A DNA stretch of 64,000 nt from Dermatemys mawii (GCA_007922305.1 ML677341.1:71806690-71870689), one strand, 5' to 3'. Numbered from the stretch's first letter, positions 36,956 through 52,605 are shown. Numbers and translations: made by a program. The notes: generated by a model not told the origin, from the letters alone.

Positions 36956-39019
36956 ACAACAGGCATGCAACATACACATGGTGCTCTGAGGCAGTAGGAG
37001 CCCATAGAAGCTGACAGTGCTCAGAGGAAATGGCAGCTCACGGGAGCTGAATCCCAGCAAAAGGCTCGGAAAGGGGAGAAGCCCACAAAAGCCAAGAGCC
37101 TACCCAGCATTCAGAGGAAGAAAGTTCAATGGCAGAACTTCCATGACCTACCGCACTCATCTCATTTATTCTGGAGCATGTCTGAGTCTCGCAAAGGGGA
37201 CATGGGACTCATCTGCTAGCTCCTATGGACTCACCCAGAGGCCTCATTTGACAGGTGCCTTCTTGCTAGAACGCCAGCTGGGTAGGTCACAGCTAGGGCA
37301 CACCGAATAAGCAGAATGAGCAACAGGGGTGGATTGACTGGCTCTGCGCCTAACGCTATATCCAGAGTGACTAGACTGTGAAATCTCACCAATATACTCA
37401 CACACATACAGCCCAATGTTTACACGCACTTACTCCGTGCTTACCTTGCTCGGATACCCCACGGACACAGCTTCACCACACGCTGCACTGACACACCGGC
37501 TCACACAAACAGACACACATTCCCATTTACAGATTGACACACACGCTCACAGACTGCAACCACACTCAGTCACTCTATTCACCAATGGAAACCCCAGCTC
37601 AGTCAACCAAAGTCAGCTTTCCAGCCACTCCTCCTCATACCAACTTGCCAGGCCGAGGGGGACCCAGTCCGCAGGGCCATTCTTTCACATCTACAAAGCA
37701 TGGCAGATAATCATGTGATTAGTGAAGAAATCCATGACTCCCACAGACTGCAGGGTAGTAAATGCTGTTCAAACACAGCGCCACCTCTCAACAGTCCCTG
37801 CTGGGTTCACATCAAGTAAAGAGACCTGGTGGAGAGATGCACGTCTGAAGTGGATCAACCTGAAATGGATTATTGGTACATCTCCACCCTCCTGTGCACT
37901 TAACAATCAGCTGTCAAGGAAGGGAATTTTATAGACTCTCCAAGGAAAAAATGGTTTCATCAGGTTTCTTGCACTGGCAAATTTACCAGACTGCTCATGT
38001 TTTCCTTCATGGGCATTCAAGGGCAGAACACAAAATTGGTGAAAGGGAAAGACTGATATAACTGCTAAACATCATTTTCTAAAACAGAATTGACTTGGTG
38101 AGGGCTAGAGAGTTTCAAGGAGACAGGGTGGCAATACAAGAGAGAGAGTGGTCTGCTCAAACGCCTCCATTCTCCAACTGTAGGATCACATGAAGACAAC
38201 AGAGCAGTAAGATGGTAACCAGAGGAGCACAGGGAGCAAACAGTGAGTGAGGGTGGGTGGTTGTGAGGGAAGAATCACAGAGATAGGATTGGAAGAGTGG
38301 GATGAGTATTGGGAAATAGGTAGTCATAAGGGCAGAGAGATGAGGCAGTGAAGCACTGGAAAGGCTGGACACCTGGATAAGAGATGGATTTGGGGGTGGA
38401 TAGAGAGATTCTAAATGGAATAAAGTAGCTAGGAACTGCACAAAAGTATCAGAGGACACAGAATGATTCAGTCCTTCATCCCATAGGGATTCGGGAGGAC
38501 GATTCAAAGAAAGGACTGTGGAGAAAGTGGGTAAGGAGGAAATGAAGGCCCAGAAAAAGATTACAGCAGAGGCAAGGTCATAGCAACAATGGATTCTACT
38601 AACACTTGAGAGGAACGACAACAGGGACCAGAGAAGAGAAAGCAACCAGATAAAAGCAGCAAGTCACTTAGAGAGGGAAACAGCCCTGTGGCTCAGACAA
38701 ACAGTTCCTAACAATAAACATATCTTCTAATACAGGAAATTATTAAAACCCTCTCCTACCCCTCCCCCACCCCAAATCTCCCCTACCTTGGGTCCCTTTC
38801 TAAACACACACATATAACATCCAGATAAACTTTCCGAACCAGCAAAAGCAGCTACTGAAACAACTTCAAACACCACATACCAAGAAAAACCACAATTTAG
38901 AAGTCAGCTTCCTCACCCCGCCCCCAGCCCATCATGCCATTGTTTAACAAGGAAATACTGTACATGTATAAAAATCGCCCTCTTCCCCAACCTGAATGTA
39001 GTTGCTTGAATTAGCTTCT

Positions 39020-39050
39020 GTATATATATATACATATATATATTTATACA
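39020..39050. repeat. (TA)n microsatellite
   Basis: TATATATATATACATATATA-type run in the probable GRIN2B 3' UTR. A similar AT run lies at 23163-23193. Confidence 0.85.
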
Positions 39051-39303
39051 CAATACTGCAGTCAAGGAAGCAGATGATATAAAAGTCACAAAATGAATAC
39101 ATTAAGTAAATAACTACCAGCAGAACATTAGGAAAGGTCACATTGTTCCTACTTTGAGAAGATGCATCTTGGGACAGAAAGAGTCACAAAGCATACTGCA
39201 GTGTACTGGCTTTTGTGTGTCTCTGTGTGCACACGCCCCACTGCCTCCTGCTAATGTCAGATCTGCTCACGTGTACATTATTTCGTGTGCGTGTGTGCAT
39301 ATC

Positions 39304-39326
39304 TATCCGTCCGTCCATCCGTCCCT
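39304..39326. repeat. (TCCG)n short tandem repeat
   Basis: About five imperfect tetranucleotide units of the form TCCG or TCCA. Confidence 0.75.
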
Positions 39327-42300
39327 ATAGGATGGAATGTCAGACTTGCTCAAATGTTAATCAGCATTAGCTGTTTCATCTTTGAATGGTGGGAAACTTG
39401 CAAATATAGATTAAAAGCCACATAACTACTAATGGCTAATGCAGATTTTTCTTTACCTCAGTGGGTAGAGAACTGTGCTTTTGGAGTTTAAGGTCATAAG
39501 TTTTGTTTCCCATGATACACAGTGATGGTTTCACTTTTCTATTTATTGGGCATTGCTAATAAACCCAAATTATTTCTGTGTCCACACTGCTGTCTGTAAC
39601 CACCACAAAGTGTGAGCATTCACCCTAATATTGTGGTTAAGAGAGGAAGCTGGGGATGCTGAAGAGATGGAGGGGACTCAAAGCCCATTGAAAAGTGACC
39701 GTGTGTTTCTGAGAGGTGCCCCTGTTCATCTGTGATTAGCCCTGATGAGTTACAGACAGCCTATGATGATGACAACAATACTTTTGGGATTGCTGCTGAG
39801 CCAGTCATAATCCCAACCTTTCCTTGGGGGAGGGTTTCTGGTGTGTGAGTGAATGGGTGAAGTGGGGCTATATGGCTTGGAAGTCTATTTGGTTGTAAAG
39901 TGGAAATAAGCCCTTGTGGGGACACAGCTTGGGTCCCTCTAGTTACTTTCTTGATGTGCCCTGCAGCATCCAGCAGCATGGTAGGTGTGGTCCACTTGGA
40001 CATACCAGGTGTGGTCAGCAGCAGGGAAGCACTTATGGAAGATGGTGCGAGGGGAGGGCATGGCTTTGAGTCCTTCCCCATTTGCTGTCAGCAAGCCAGG
40101 AGCCTGACCATACCATAAGTTTGATGCACAAAACTCCCAGGGACTTCAATATGAGTCATGCACTTGCCATGAATCATCTAATCAGGTCCTAGACTTTTCC
40201 ATGCCTCTAGCTTGGGTACAGCAGGAAAGTTCATATGTACATCTTAGACCAACAGTGTGGATGGTCAGCACAAAGTTCCCTCATCAACAGTGTCCCCACG
40301 CTTTTCTCTTTTCTGGCAACCAAATCTATGTGGGGAAATGTAAACCCCTCCCCATGGTTGCTTGACTAGAGCAAAGGGTGTGTGACAGGCCTCAGCCCAA
40401 TCACTGGCCATGTTCTCAGGCTTGCTTACATCTATTAATAAACAATGGAGGTTGCAGGGCATGCCACATTTTATAGAAAGCTCTAAAGCAAAGATTTGCC
40501 TGCAAGATCCCTGAGGTACCACATCAACCTGTCACCAGTATCACATCCTTACTCTCTCTTGCTGGTACCATAACTATGAGGATCAGCTCTAGGGTAATGG
40601 AAACTCTGTTCAGGATGGGTGTGGGCATCTCCTTGCTATTAGGAGGTCAACTTTTGTGTGCAAGCTGGAGAGCTCTGAAGCAAAATGACCTATCCTGGCA
40701 ACTATAACTTCACCATCAAACCCTATAGTCTCTTAGGACATCATGGAAGAATCTTTCTCACTACATACAGGGAGAATTAAAATAACTCCCTAACGGAGTT
40801 TATACTAGAGAATTTCTGAGAAATCTGAAGCCACTTGGGGAGTCCAGTGCCAAAAATAGGGGGATATGTTTGCCTCAGAGATGGTGATACATTTGTTTGA
40901 GGGGGGTAGGGTGTACCACATTGTCTTGACTTATAGTGAGTGCTGATTGACGCTTGTCTTTACATTTTATGATGTGATGTATTATGTTCTGATCTCAGGA
41001 TCATGGTGTGTTGTGTTATGCCAGGATGTAGTATGTGATGGAGTGTTGTTATATCAGCAGATATTATGTTACATTGTTTTAGAAAACCAGTGTGAACACC
41101 CTAACAGGGCATCATGTAAAGCTCCACAGCTTGGAAAGTCTGGCTGCGAGATACCCTGAAATTTGTCTGGGATAGTCCTGATATTTTAGGGACTTTCGCT
41201 CCCCTCCCATTCTCCGTCAGCACCACACATACATGTTGGCACTGCTCCAGAGGAAGAGGGATGATGAAAACATTAGAAATCTCTGAGGGAACCATGCCTG
41301 GAGTTCAGATGAAGAGGAATGTGGCAAATACATGGCCAGAGGTGCCAGATCCTTCCAGGTAGACTGAAAACATACAGCACAGCTCACTGTAACATCCATG
41401 ATACAATAACTTCTGTCCTTCAACCCGAACCTCACTATTTTAGTAGCCAGAGCCTCTGAGATGTGAAATGATCCCATAAAGCTTCCCAGAAAATATTGTC
41501 TTTTATTAAAGGGAAGAAAAAGAGAGAGGGAGATGATGGAAGGGGGAATGTAAAACATTCATTGGGCTTTGGTCTGAAAGCCCCTGCTTTTTGGAAGGTA
41601 ATATCATCACATGGGCTCTGTTCTAGCAGAAAGAGCACCCGATGCTAACATTATCTGTGTGCATCACTTGATTAATAACAACAAAATAACACTGAATCTA
41701 AAATCCTAAACTCACAACAGTATTAATCACATCTCTTTCTTTGCTGAATTATGATCTCCTCCAAACAACCCCCGCCCCACCTCCTGCCCAGAACGGTCTT
41801 ACCCATGGAACTCAAGTAAAAACAAACATCCAGAAAAGGCCATTTGCAGGAGAAGGGGTTAACTAGATGGACTAATGGCCTGACCTGATATGGCAGAAGG
41901 CAAGATACTAGACTTCTGTAGGTTGACCAATAGTCCAGCCTGATGCTGCCAGTCCTACATTTCCAGTTGTCCTCAGAGGAGACATTCATGTGGCTTATGG
42001 CACAGGTAATGTTTTCAAAGCACTTTCACAGGAGTAGCACTATATAGTATAAATGCTAAATCTAATTATCATGGCAAACCATTCTCTGTCAATCACTGGA
42101 ACTAGGGACGGAGCAAACTAGTTCTGAGAAAATTAGAACTATACCAAAACATTGCCCAAAACACAAAATCTGAACTCTTTAGAGAGGTTTTGAAATAGTC
42201 CTGTTGACTTCTTTTTTGGTTTGCTTTCAGTTTAATTCCCTCCCAGTACCATCTTTGAGCTTCCTCGTTCCAGCTGCAAACAAAGTGAGGGGAAAGCGCT

Positions 42301-42652
42301 GAAATAACCATCACAAACATGCTGCACTTGCCAGCTGCCAAAAAAACCCTTGGGAAGTACCAGAAATCTTGAAAGCTTTTCCAGTACCAAGATTTCTAAA
42401 CCAAAGCAGTATTGGAGAAGTCTCTATAGCACTGGGTGATGACCCAAACTGAACACCCAAATCGATGGCTTACCCCATCACTGGCAAGACAGTGCAATGT
42501 CTTGAGGCCCAAATTCCACAGACAGATGCTGGAACAGAGTTTATAATCAAATAGGGAAGATGGGGTACTTCCACCATGGCATGAAAACCCTGCTGGCAAG
42601 GATCGAGGTGACATGCCAGCATCTTCAGTTCATGAAAGTAAAGGTAACAGGG

Positions 42653-42746
42653 GTGAATCATAGAATCGTAGAATATCAGGGTTGGAAGGGACTGCAGGAG
42701 GTCATCTAGTCCAACCTCCTGCTCAAAGCAGGACCAATCCCCAACT
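42653..42746 (-). mobile_element. CR1 LINE 3' tail fragment, in probable GRIN2B 3' UTR
   Basis: The plus strand reads 'aatcatagaatcgtagaa' then 'cagggttggaagggact' and 'catctagtccaacctcctg', the reverse complement of the CR1 3' end with its ATTCTATGATT tail. Confidence 0.88.
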
Positions 42747-43978
42747 AAATGGTACTGGGGTGAGGGAGGGAACACAGTGCACATGATTTTCTCTTGCTCT
42801 CCCATTTGCACGGCCTCGACCTGCGTAAACCGCTTCCAAACACACAGCCTGAAAGTCATAGAAAACAAACAAAACAAAAACAACCTCACCCCACCCTCCC
42901 TCCCACCCTGGTTGCCCCACGACCTGAATTTTCACGAGAAGAGAAACATCAATTTATACAAAATGCAATAGAAAAAAATATTTACAAATGAAATGAATGC
43001 CTTCTTGGTGGCCACTGTCAGTGGGCTCTGACCAGTTGCCTCGTGTTCTGGATTGCAGATTGCTAGGTTAGTTCATTTGGCTTTTCTTTTAAAGGGAGGA
43101 GAGGGAAGGAATAAGCAGGTTCCTTCCCCTGATACCATGGGGGGCAATTCCAGGACCTTTCAACTCCTTCCCCTATAATTTCCTCTGTGAAATCTAAACA
43201 AACCTTCCACCCTGCCCACCCTCTCCTCAGACCATGAGACTTTCCAACCCCCCAGCCTCAGCTTTAAAAAAATCAGAGGTCTTCTGTTGGCTTAGAAAAA
43301 GGAAAGATAGCAAGATAAGTGAGGAGTGTGAAGGAGGGAGGAGTTTCAGCTCCAGGAAATGTGGCTTGAAGAAAATGGCTGCCTTCCTCTGTTTCGGGTC
43401 AATTCTATGTGCCATCCCAGTCAAATGTGGGGCTTTTTTAACCATCCCTCATGTGAATGAAGCCTGGCAGGACAATGGGACAGATCCATGAAAAAAGTCA
43501 GGGTCTGTACCACAAATTTCAAGATGGGAGGTGCTGATCCGGGATCCCACCTCAGTTCCTCCTATTTAAGAAGACAAATGACGGGGAGGCGGACATCTCT
43601 CTCCCACCATCACTCCCTTTCGTTTAATTTGCATCTAAAATGATACAATGGAAAGAAAATCACTTTTACCAATACCATGCATGCTGGGAAAGCTGAGTAC
43701 AGCATTAGGCTACTCCAGCTTAGCACCCGTGCTAGTATTTCTCTCTCACACACACACATTCTCCCTCTCCCCATCCTTCCGCCTCTAGTCTTCAGACCTC
43801 ATCATAGCTGCTGTGAGCATTGTCATTTTTTATGTCATTCCTGCCTGCCCTCTGGAAGACAAGCCATGTGTTTCCACAGCACATTCAATAGGAAACGTAA
43901 GCCCGTATTCAGCAAGTGCGCATATACATGCTGCAAGTAGGCAGTCTCCTGCTGCTGCCACGCTCACACATTCTGGTC

Positions 43979-44107
43979 TAGGGTGACCAGATGTCCTGAT
44001 TTTATAGGGACAGTCCCGATTTTAGGGGTTTTTTTCTTATATAGGCTCCTATCCCCCACCCCTCAACCCCTGTCCTGATTTTTTACACTTGCTCTCTGGT
44101 CACCCTA
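43979..44107. mobile_element. Foldback MITE (TAGGGTGACCAG ends), copy 2, in probable GRIN2B 3' UTR
   Basis: It begins TAGGGTGACCAGA and ends with inverted TCTGGTCACCCTA. Internal 'gatttta' and 'cttatataggctcc' blocks match copy 1 (10772-10893) in reverse complement. It lies about 1.3 kb past the GRIN2B stop codon. Confidence 0.8.
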
Positions 44108-45408
44108 CTCACACCTCCTTTTCCCTCAAAGCCAGACTCAGAACACTGTACCACCATCAGCAGGGAGAGCACTGGGCCATTTTGTGACATATTTCTCTCT
44201 GCCCAGCAGGAGGAGGGGAAGGAGGAAGAATCAGGCCCCTTCCTGACCTGCCCCTCTTCTTTTACATTGACCGAAACAAGGCTGACATCTTCTGAAGTGG
44301 TAGGAGGACAGCTCTCCACTTCCGTCTCTCCCATACACTCACACTCTTTGCCTTTTGCCCAGCTTCTCGACCTTTGTTCTGCTGGGTTTGTTAGCTGAAT
44401 GCGCACTCCATTTGTGGCATGATTTCATTTTCCCCACAGACATTTCAAGCATAGAATAATAGTGTATACACACCTATAAGCCAACTCGCCTTAGAACCTG
44501 CTCCAATGATTTCATTATACCCCAAATTAACAATGAGTTAATTGCTAAAGAACAAGCCAACCCTTACCTCCCACCCACAAAGCGTCTCTCGTTTTAGTAA
44601 ACGCAAGGTCATCTCCCAGGCTTCCTGACCTCAGTGTAGCTTTCCCACCCCAGTCCCCACCTCTCCTGCTAGTCTGGCACAGATGTGCTGCCTGCATTAC
44701 CATAACAGAACCACCAGCCAGTCCTGCATACAAATCACCCTTCCCGCTTCCAGAAAATGATTCCAAATTTCAGTGTAAATCTCTCAATGTATATGCAGAT
44801 ACATATTTCAGCCCTAAACCCCCATAGTCTTCATGAAAAAAAATTAAAGAGAACCTCAATATAACCAGTATGTAAGTGCATCAAGTCAATCCCACGTTAT
44901 GTCTCCTTCAATTTATCCATGTATTCAAAAAAAATTTCTAAACAGTTTTAGGAAGAATTGCCTGATAGAGCATTTTCCTTTGTGTCCATTCCACCTCTTC
45001 TGCTCTCTCCTCCTGTCACGCACGCACTTGCGTATCCCTTCGCTGTTTGGAGTTAAAAAAAAATGAAACAATACGGTCACTGTTCCTGCCCATACACCTT
45101 CCCCTGCCTCAGCCTAAACACGCACCTTCTTCTCCACCTGGGACACCCTAGGCGAGGATACCCAATTCCTGTGTCAACAGAAGTGTGATGACCAGGAATG
45201 GAGGAGGAAGGAGGGAGTGGGAAAATGGAGAGATAAAGAGGGTGGGGAAAGAAAGAGGTGGCACTTCTCACCAGTGCTGCCCTAGAGAGAACTCAGAACT
45301 CCAGTGTTCCGCAAAGAACCAGGTGAGTAGCAAATGGGCACCAGGTCTGACCCCATCCTGCCCTCCCACATACACATTCTCCCCCGTTCCCCTCACGCTT
45401 CCCCTCAC

Positions 45409-47307
45409 TCAGACATCAGACTCGATACTGGAGAGTTTCTCATAAACATGCCCGTTGCTGGAGCCATTGAAAGCCCTGGGGTTTTTGTTGTTAGGCACAC
45501 AGGGGTTGGACTGGTTCCCTATACAGATGTCCTTCTGGAAACGGGCTGGCACAGCCCCGTGAAGGGCTGAGACCACTGGCTTGTTGGTGGTGACAATGGC
45601 TCGGAAGTCCGGCCTGGCTTTGGGCCCACCTGCCACCACAGGCTGCCTGAAGAAATAGGATTTGCTGCCATGGAGCAAGCATTGGTCATCCCCAAAAGTG
45701 GGGATGAAAGGGTTTTGCGTGACCCGGTCGGGGTAGAGTGACTTGCTGAGCATGTAGCCACTGCTGCCAGGGTTGTTGTGGTGGTGATGGCTGGTGGTGG
45801 GCACTGAGGACTTGTTGTTGGCAAAAGCGGTCTCGCTGGACGACATGTCAAACATGTGGGCGTAGGGGCTCCCCTCCAAAAAGCGACCCTTGTCCTTCAG
45901 GCTCACGCTGCGGGGAGCCAGGGCTGACTCATCCTTCTGCAGGTCCACGAAGGTGTCATAGGAGTGCTGCCGGCGGAGCTTGTTGCGGTTCTTCTTCTGC
46001 ACCTTGGAGGCAGAGTTAGATGGGCTTTGAGGATACTTGGAGGAGGTGGCGCTGGTCGTCACTGGCACCGGGGCAGATGGCTGGTCCAGCTCTTGGAGAG
46101 AGTTGTCCTCACTGATATCATAGAGGTTGCCTGCCTTCTTGCAGGCCTCACACCGGATGCAGGCCTGGCGGGTGGAGTTTTGCCCCACCACTGCCGGGGT
46201 ATAGTTATGCAATTTAGAGGGGCAACTACGGCAGAAATTGGCCCCTGGCCTGTCTTCCCAGTCTAGGTTGGTCAGGTTCTTCTCCCATGGTGCTGGCACT
46301 CCGCTCACAACACCATGCTTGTGGTCATTGGCTCCTCCAAAGTCCGTTGACCCATGCTTGTGGTGGGCCCTGTTGGTGCAGGACCCTCCTCCCCCTACAG
46401 CATCGCGCTTGAACTCATCTCCCCGCTCTTTGTAGATATCCGTCAGGTCTACATGCTCCCAATGCGGTGAGTTCTCCTTGGTCCGGAATTGGTCCAGGTA
46501 GAAGTCCCGTAGCCCTTCTTTGTCCCTAAAATAGCGCTTATGGTCTGGGGAGCGGGGTGGGCGCCTGCGGTAGGCCAGCTCGATCTCATCAAACTCCCGC
46601 CGCGATTTGGCTGAAGCTGGACGTTTCTTCAGGCTGTCCTTATACTGCTGTTTCCGCCGCTTGGCAGCATTGCCTTCGATGTTGCCGTAAGTCACTGTAT
46701 GGGTGGAAATGTCAGAGACATCTGAGCGGATCAAGTCGTCATGGCCCCCTCCGCCACTGTAGCGATCATTCTTGAAGGAGAATTTGCCATAGAGGTCACC
46801 TAGCTGACTATGCTTGGAAGGTGGCAAACCAATGTCCAGTGGCTTCTTACCAATGGACCTGGGCTGAGCGGAGAAAGGCGGGTTGTCACAGTCGTACAGT
46901 CCATCAATGGAGCTGGCACTGCCAATGCTGTGGGGCCGATGGTGATGGTGGTAGTGGTCCTGATACACGTTGCTGTCCTTCAATTGCAGGTTGCCAAAGG
47001 TCCGTTCTACCTCACTAATGTAGTCGCTGAAGAGGTTCTCCTCACAGGGCGGGTTGTTATAAGACTTGCAGTCAGAGTGAGTGAAGCTCCGGCGATGCTC
47101 AGAGATATCGTAGACTGAGGATTCGCGGCGGATGAAGTCCAGGGCACTCTGAGGTGAGCCATTGACGCCTGACAGGTTGGCCATGTTCTTTGCTGTGCGG
47201 AGCAGGCGCAAGATGTTGGAATGGGTGTTGTTCATGGTGGCGGTAGGGGAGTTCATCGCGGACTGGTGCTCCTCAATGGCTACCCCATGGATGCAGCTGT
47301 AGATACC
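45409..47307 (-). CDS. GRIN2B: GRIN2B last coding exon: cytoplasmic C-terminal tail of GluN2B
   Basis: This exon encodes 632 residues of the intracellular tail plus TGA at 45411-45409. The tail scaffolds and regulates the receptor at the postsynaptic density. The acceptor TTTCAG precedes GGT ATC TAC (GIYSC); the open frame continues upstream of it only as intron. Visible sites are the Cys of GIYSC (first palmitoylation cluster), the cluster CRSC...ACIRCEAC (second; all five Cys kept, same spacing as human), [10 protein letters not shown] (CaMKII binding and the S1303-type site), YEKL (AP-2 endocytic motif, human Y1472) and the C-terminal PDZ ligand SIESDV for PSD-95/SAP102. His-rich runs DHYHHHH and SHHHHNN are conserved. 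The tail is about 14 residues longer than the 618 I infer for human, with extra Gly in YSGGGGHDD and an expanded [19 protein letters not shown]2A is excluded by [15 protein letters not shown] and the VYEKLSS ending. Confidence 0.98.
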   Translation of the reverse strand, partial: GIYSCIHGVAIEEHQSAMNSPTATMNNTHSNILRLLRTAKNMANLSGVNGSPQSALDFIRRESSVYDISEHRRSFTHSDCKSYNNPPCEENLFSDYISEVERTFGNLQLKDSNVYQDHYHHHHRPHSIGSASSIDGLYDCDNPPFSAQPRSIGKKPLDIGLPPSKHSQLGDLYGKFSFKNDRYSGGGGHDDLIRSDVSDISTHTVTYGNIEGNAAKRRKQQYKDSLKKRPASAKSRREFDEIELAYRRRPPRSPDHKRYFRDKEGLRDFYLDQFRTKENSPHWEHVDLTDIYKERGDEFKRDAVGGGGSCTNRAHHKHGSTDFGGANDHKHGVVSGVPAPWEKNLTNLDWEDRPGANFCRSCPSKLHNYTPAVVGQNSTRQACIRCEACKKAGNLYDISEDNSLQELDQPSAPVPVTTSATSSKYPQSPSNSASKVQKKNRNKLRRQHSYDTFVDLQKDESALAPRSVSLKDKGRFLEGSPYAHMFDMSSSETAFANNKSSVPTTSHHHHNNPGSSGYMLSKSLYPDRVTQNPFIPTFGDDQCLLHGSKSYFFRQPVVAGGPKARPDFRAIVTTNKPVVSALHGAVPARFQKDICIGNQSNPCVPNNKNPRAFNGSSNGHVYEKLSSIESDV

Positions 47308-47682
47308 CTGAAATGAAATGGAGGAGACAGAGGTGAGTGCTTCTGCAGGTGAGCAGAAAGAAGAAGACATGGGGTTGGGAAAACTGAGCTAAGGGGAGTC
47401 TGAACCAGAGAAGCAGAGAAAATGGTTTGTTCTAGCATGAGACCCTAGAATTTGCCAATCTTGCATCACTATGAAATGAGGTCAAACCCGCATCTATCAA
47501 CACTGAGTATTCTTTCTCTTTGTATCCTGCCCCGCCTTTCTGTTTTCCCCTTCCTCTCCATCTCTCATCCTCTACTTTGCTCCTTCTCATTTCCTCTCCC
47601 TCTCTTCTTTTTTCCCATTCACCTCCTTTCATCAACAGAACAGTTTAGAGAGGAAGGACAGCCAGCCTTGTGTTAAGGTACT

Positions 47683-47965
47683 GAACAGGGACTCAAAAAA
47701 CCTGGGTTCTGTTCCCAGCTCTGTCACAGACTGCCTATGTGAACATGGGCAAGTCACTTAGACTCACTATGTCTCCAGCTATCAAAGGGGAATAACAACA
47801 CTTCCTTTGTCTATCTTTCTATTTAGATTACAGCATAAGCTCTTTGGAGCCAGGACTGTCTCTGACTAAGTGTATGGACAGTGCCTAGCACAATAGGGAC
47901 CTTGTGTCAATTGGGAGTGTCCTAATATAAATAAATTAATTAAATATTAAATGATAATAATGATA
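47683..47965 (+). mobile_element. MIR-like SINE in the GRIN2B last intron
   Basis: Text order 'gggttctgttcccagctctg', 'gggcaagtcactta', 'taagctctttggagccagga' and 'cagtgcctagcacaataggg', ending in AT-rich 'taatataaataaatt', is the common sauropsid MIR/CORE-SINE pattern. Confidence 0.75.
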
Positions 47966-48484
47966 GTTTCCATTTGAGAAGACATTTGTTTATTTGGGGT
48001 AGATTGAACCAATACCTCTCAAGATAAGGGTCCTCTTCAAAAACCATTAATTCGAAGGACAAAACTATCTCCCCTGCAGTATACAAGCAAAGCTCTCTGA
48101 TGTCAGTGGGAGTTACTCGAACCCAGCAGCTGGCACTTTGGATTCCAAGATGGGCATCAGCACCACAGATAATGTCTGTGAGAACTGCCACCTCAGAACT
48201 TGGCAAAGACTGAATTTCTGCCTGGATGCAAGGAGCTCAGAACAGTCTTCTTTTGCCCTGAAATTCACTCTCAGACATCATTGAATCAAGCTTGCTGGGG
48301 ACTTGTTAAAAAGGAGAAAGCTTCTCTTGTCATCTACTTGGGTACCTTAGTTATCATCACAGATTAGAAAAGAAAATGAGGAGAAAGAGCACGACTGATG
48401 AATGGGTATTTAGCTCTTTAGTGTTTAGCTGAGTATGGCACAACAGATTTTTTAAATTACTCTCAAGTTAAATCTAACATTGAT

Positions 48485-48858
48485 GACATAAAACATAAGA
48501 ACGGCCGTACTGGGTCAGACCGAAGGTCCATCTAACCCAGTATCTTGTCTTCTGACAATGGCCAATGCCAGGTGCCTCAGAGGGAATGAACAGAACAGTA
48601 ATCATTAGGTGATCCATGCCCTATCACTCATTCCCAGCTTCTGGCAAACAGAGGCTAGGGACACCATCCTGCCCATCCTGGCAAATAGCCATTGATGTAG
48701 AATTCATCTAGTTCTTTTTTGAACCCCGTTATAGTCTTGGCCTTCACAACATCCTCTGGAAAAGTGTTCCACAGGTTGACTGTGTGTTGTGGGAAGCAAT
48801 ACTTCCTTTTGTTTGTTTTATACCTGCTGTGTATTCATTTCATTTGGTGACCCTAGTT
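48485..48858 (-). mobile_element. CR1 LINE 3' end in the GRIN2B last intron
   Basis: The plus strand runs 'cataaaacataagaacggcc', 'tggccaatgccaggtgcc', 'atcctggcaaatagccattg' and 'cttccttttgtttgtttta', the reverse complement of the turtle CR1 3' end. It is the best-preserved CR1 copy in the window. Confidence 0.92.
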
Positions 48859-50164
48859 CAGGACTCAGATTGACATCCTTGGAAAGTGAAATCCTCAATT
48901 CAACAGCAAAACAGACAGCAGCAGTGTAAGATTTCTCCATGTTTCCCCAACCAGTGCATCTCAGCCATGACACAGAAGGACCACTTCTCTGGGTGAGAGA
49001 GGTGTTCGGATTCCATGACTCATTTGTCATTTGCCTCCTTAGTGAGGCTACCAATCTGGGGTTCAATTAATATCAAGTGTGAGGTGAACACCAGTGTATT
49101 ATAAAGTGGACTGACCACCAAGTCATTTCCCATAGTGACACAGGTCACCCAACCACTACCAGCAGGTTACTGACTTTCAGCCACCACCAACCAGGCCCAG
49201 ATTTGTACAGATAACCAAGAGATAAAGGGATCTGAATTCTGTTAATAATCTCCTGACATATCCAGTTCCAGCATCTGATCTCCAACCTGGGATAAGATTG
49301 GGACTGGTGATACAAGAAAGATTTTGTACCCCTTTTACCCATTCAACTGGGCCATCTAATTCCCCAAACAGGGTAGCACTCTTCATACCGCCACTTTATT
49401 GTCACAGGGACGGTGATATCAAAAACACAGAACTACAATCTCATTGCAGAATGGAGCAGATGGAGATGCCAGAAGCAGGAAGAAGAGAAAGAAAGCTCTA
49501 AATGGGGCACAAACATTATGTTCAAGAGGAGAAGTAGCATCACACAGAAATGACTAGCTAAAGAAGCTGATTTAGAGATAAACATTCCCCTTTTAAGAGT
49601 CTCCTTTAAGGTAGGTTTTGCACTGAGTGAGTGCTGAGGGCAAGTGACTATCGTTTTTTTGTGTGTTGGTCACAGTACGAATTTAGATTAGGGATCTCCT
49701 ACTGCTCAAAACAATCACAAGACAATGCTGATTTCTCACAGAATTACCTGAATCACTCCAACACACAGGACAATTTAAGTTTAGTGTTCTAACTAAGACC
49801 AGAGGAGAATTGGTTGATGGAGAAGAACTGCCACAACCTTTCCTCCAAGAATTCAACATCCTTTCAAACAATTTTGGAGGGATAGAAAAGTTTACATCAA
49901 CTTTTCTATATATTGTTTCCCATTTTCATGACTATTTCTCCATTACCCAGTTCCAACAGAGAGCAGAAATTATGAAACACTGTGAGGAAACACAGTTCTC
50001 CCAAGGAAAGTGGTGGCAACCCTTGTAACATTAGAAGCCAGAGTGGTCAAAATGCTTGACAATATAGTGGAGACAACAGCTCTATGCTGGCGGTGTGTAA
50101 GAGAGATGGCCAAGAGAATCTAGTAGGACTACCCCATTTCTCATTTCTATAACTATATGACTTA

Positions 50165-52605
<2,441 letters not shown>

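Larger units (their letters stand above)
22830..45408 (-). other. GRIN2B: Probable long 3' untranslated region of GRIN2B (candidate extent)
   Basis: Minus-strand sequence after the GRIN2B stop codon has no convincing coding gene for about 22.5 kb. To my knowledge mammalian GRIN2B has an unusually long 3' UTR, over 20 kb, so a similar one here is plausible. Much of it has few recognisable repeats, with long AT-rich tracts (for example 22.8-25.4 kb and 32.7-33.4 kb) of the kind often conserved in neuronal 3' UTRs. Inserts I can name are a MITE at 24691-24992, a MIR-like SINE at about 26395-26910 with a MITE inside, CR1 at 31346-31690, an hAT-like foldback at 33608-33721, CR1 at 42653-42746 and a foldback at 43979-44107. 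Shorter forms may end at internal TTTATT (minus AATAAA) sites, for instance near 41502 or 33091. The distal end is inferred, not shown. Confidence 0.5.

Noticed and set aside
38157..38645. 162-codon minus-strand open frame
   Set aside because: Produced by a purine-rich plus strand (Leu/Ser/Pro-rich translation) within the probable 3' UTR; no recognisable protein.
45964..47118. Plus-strand open frames opposite the GRIN2B last exon
   Set aside because: Antisense shadows of a strongly conserved coding exon.
47308..47370. Upstream extension of the last-exon open frame to a Met at 47370
   Set aside because: The TTTCAG acceptor and the known GIYSC junction show that these 21 codons are intronic read-through.
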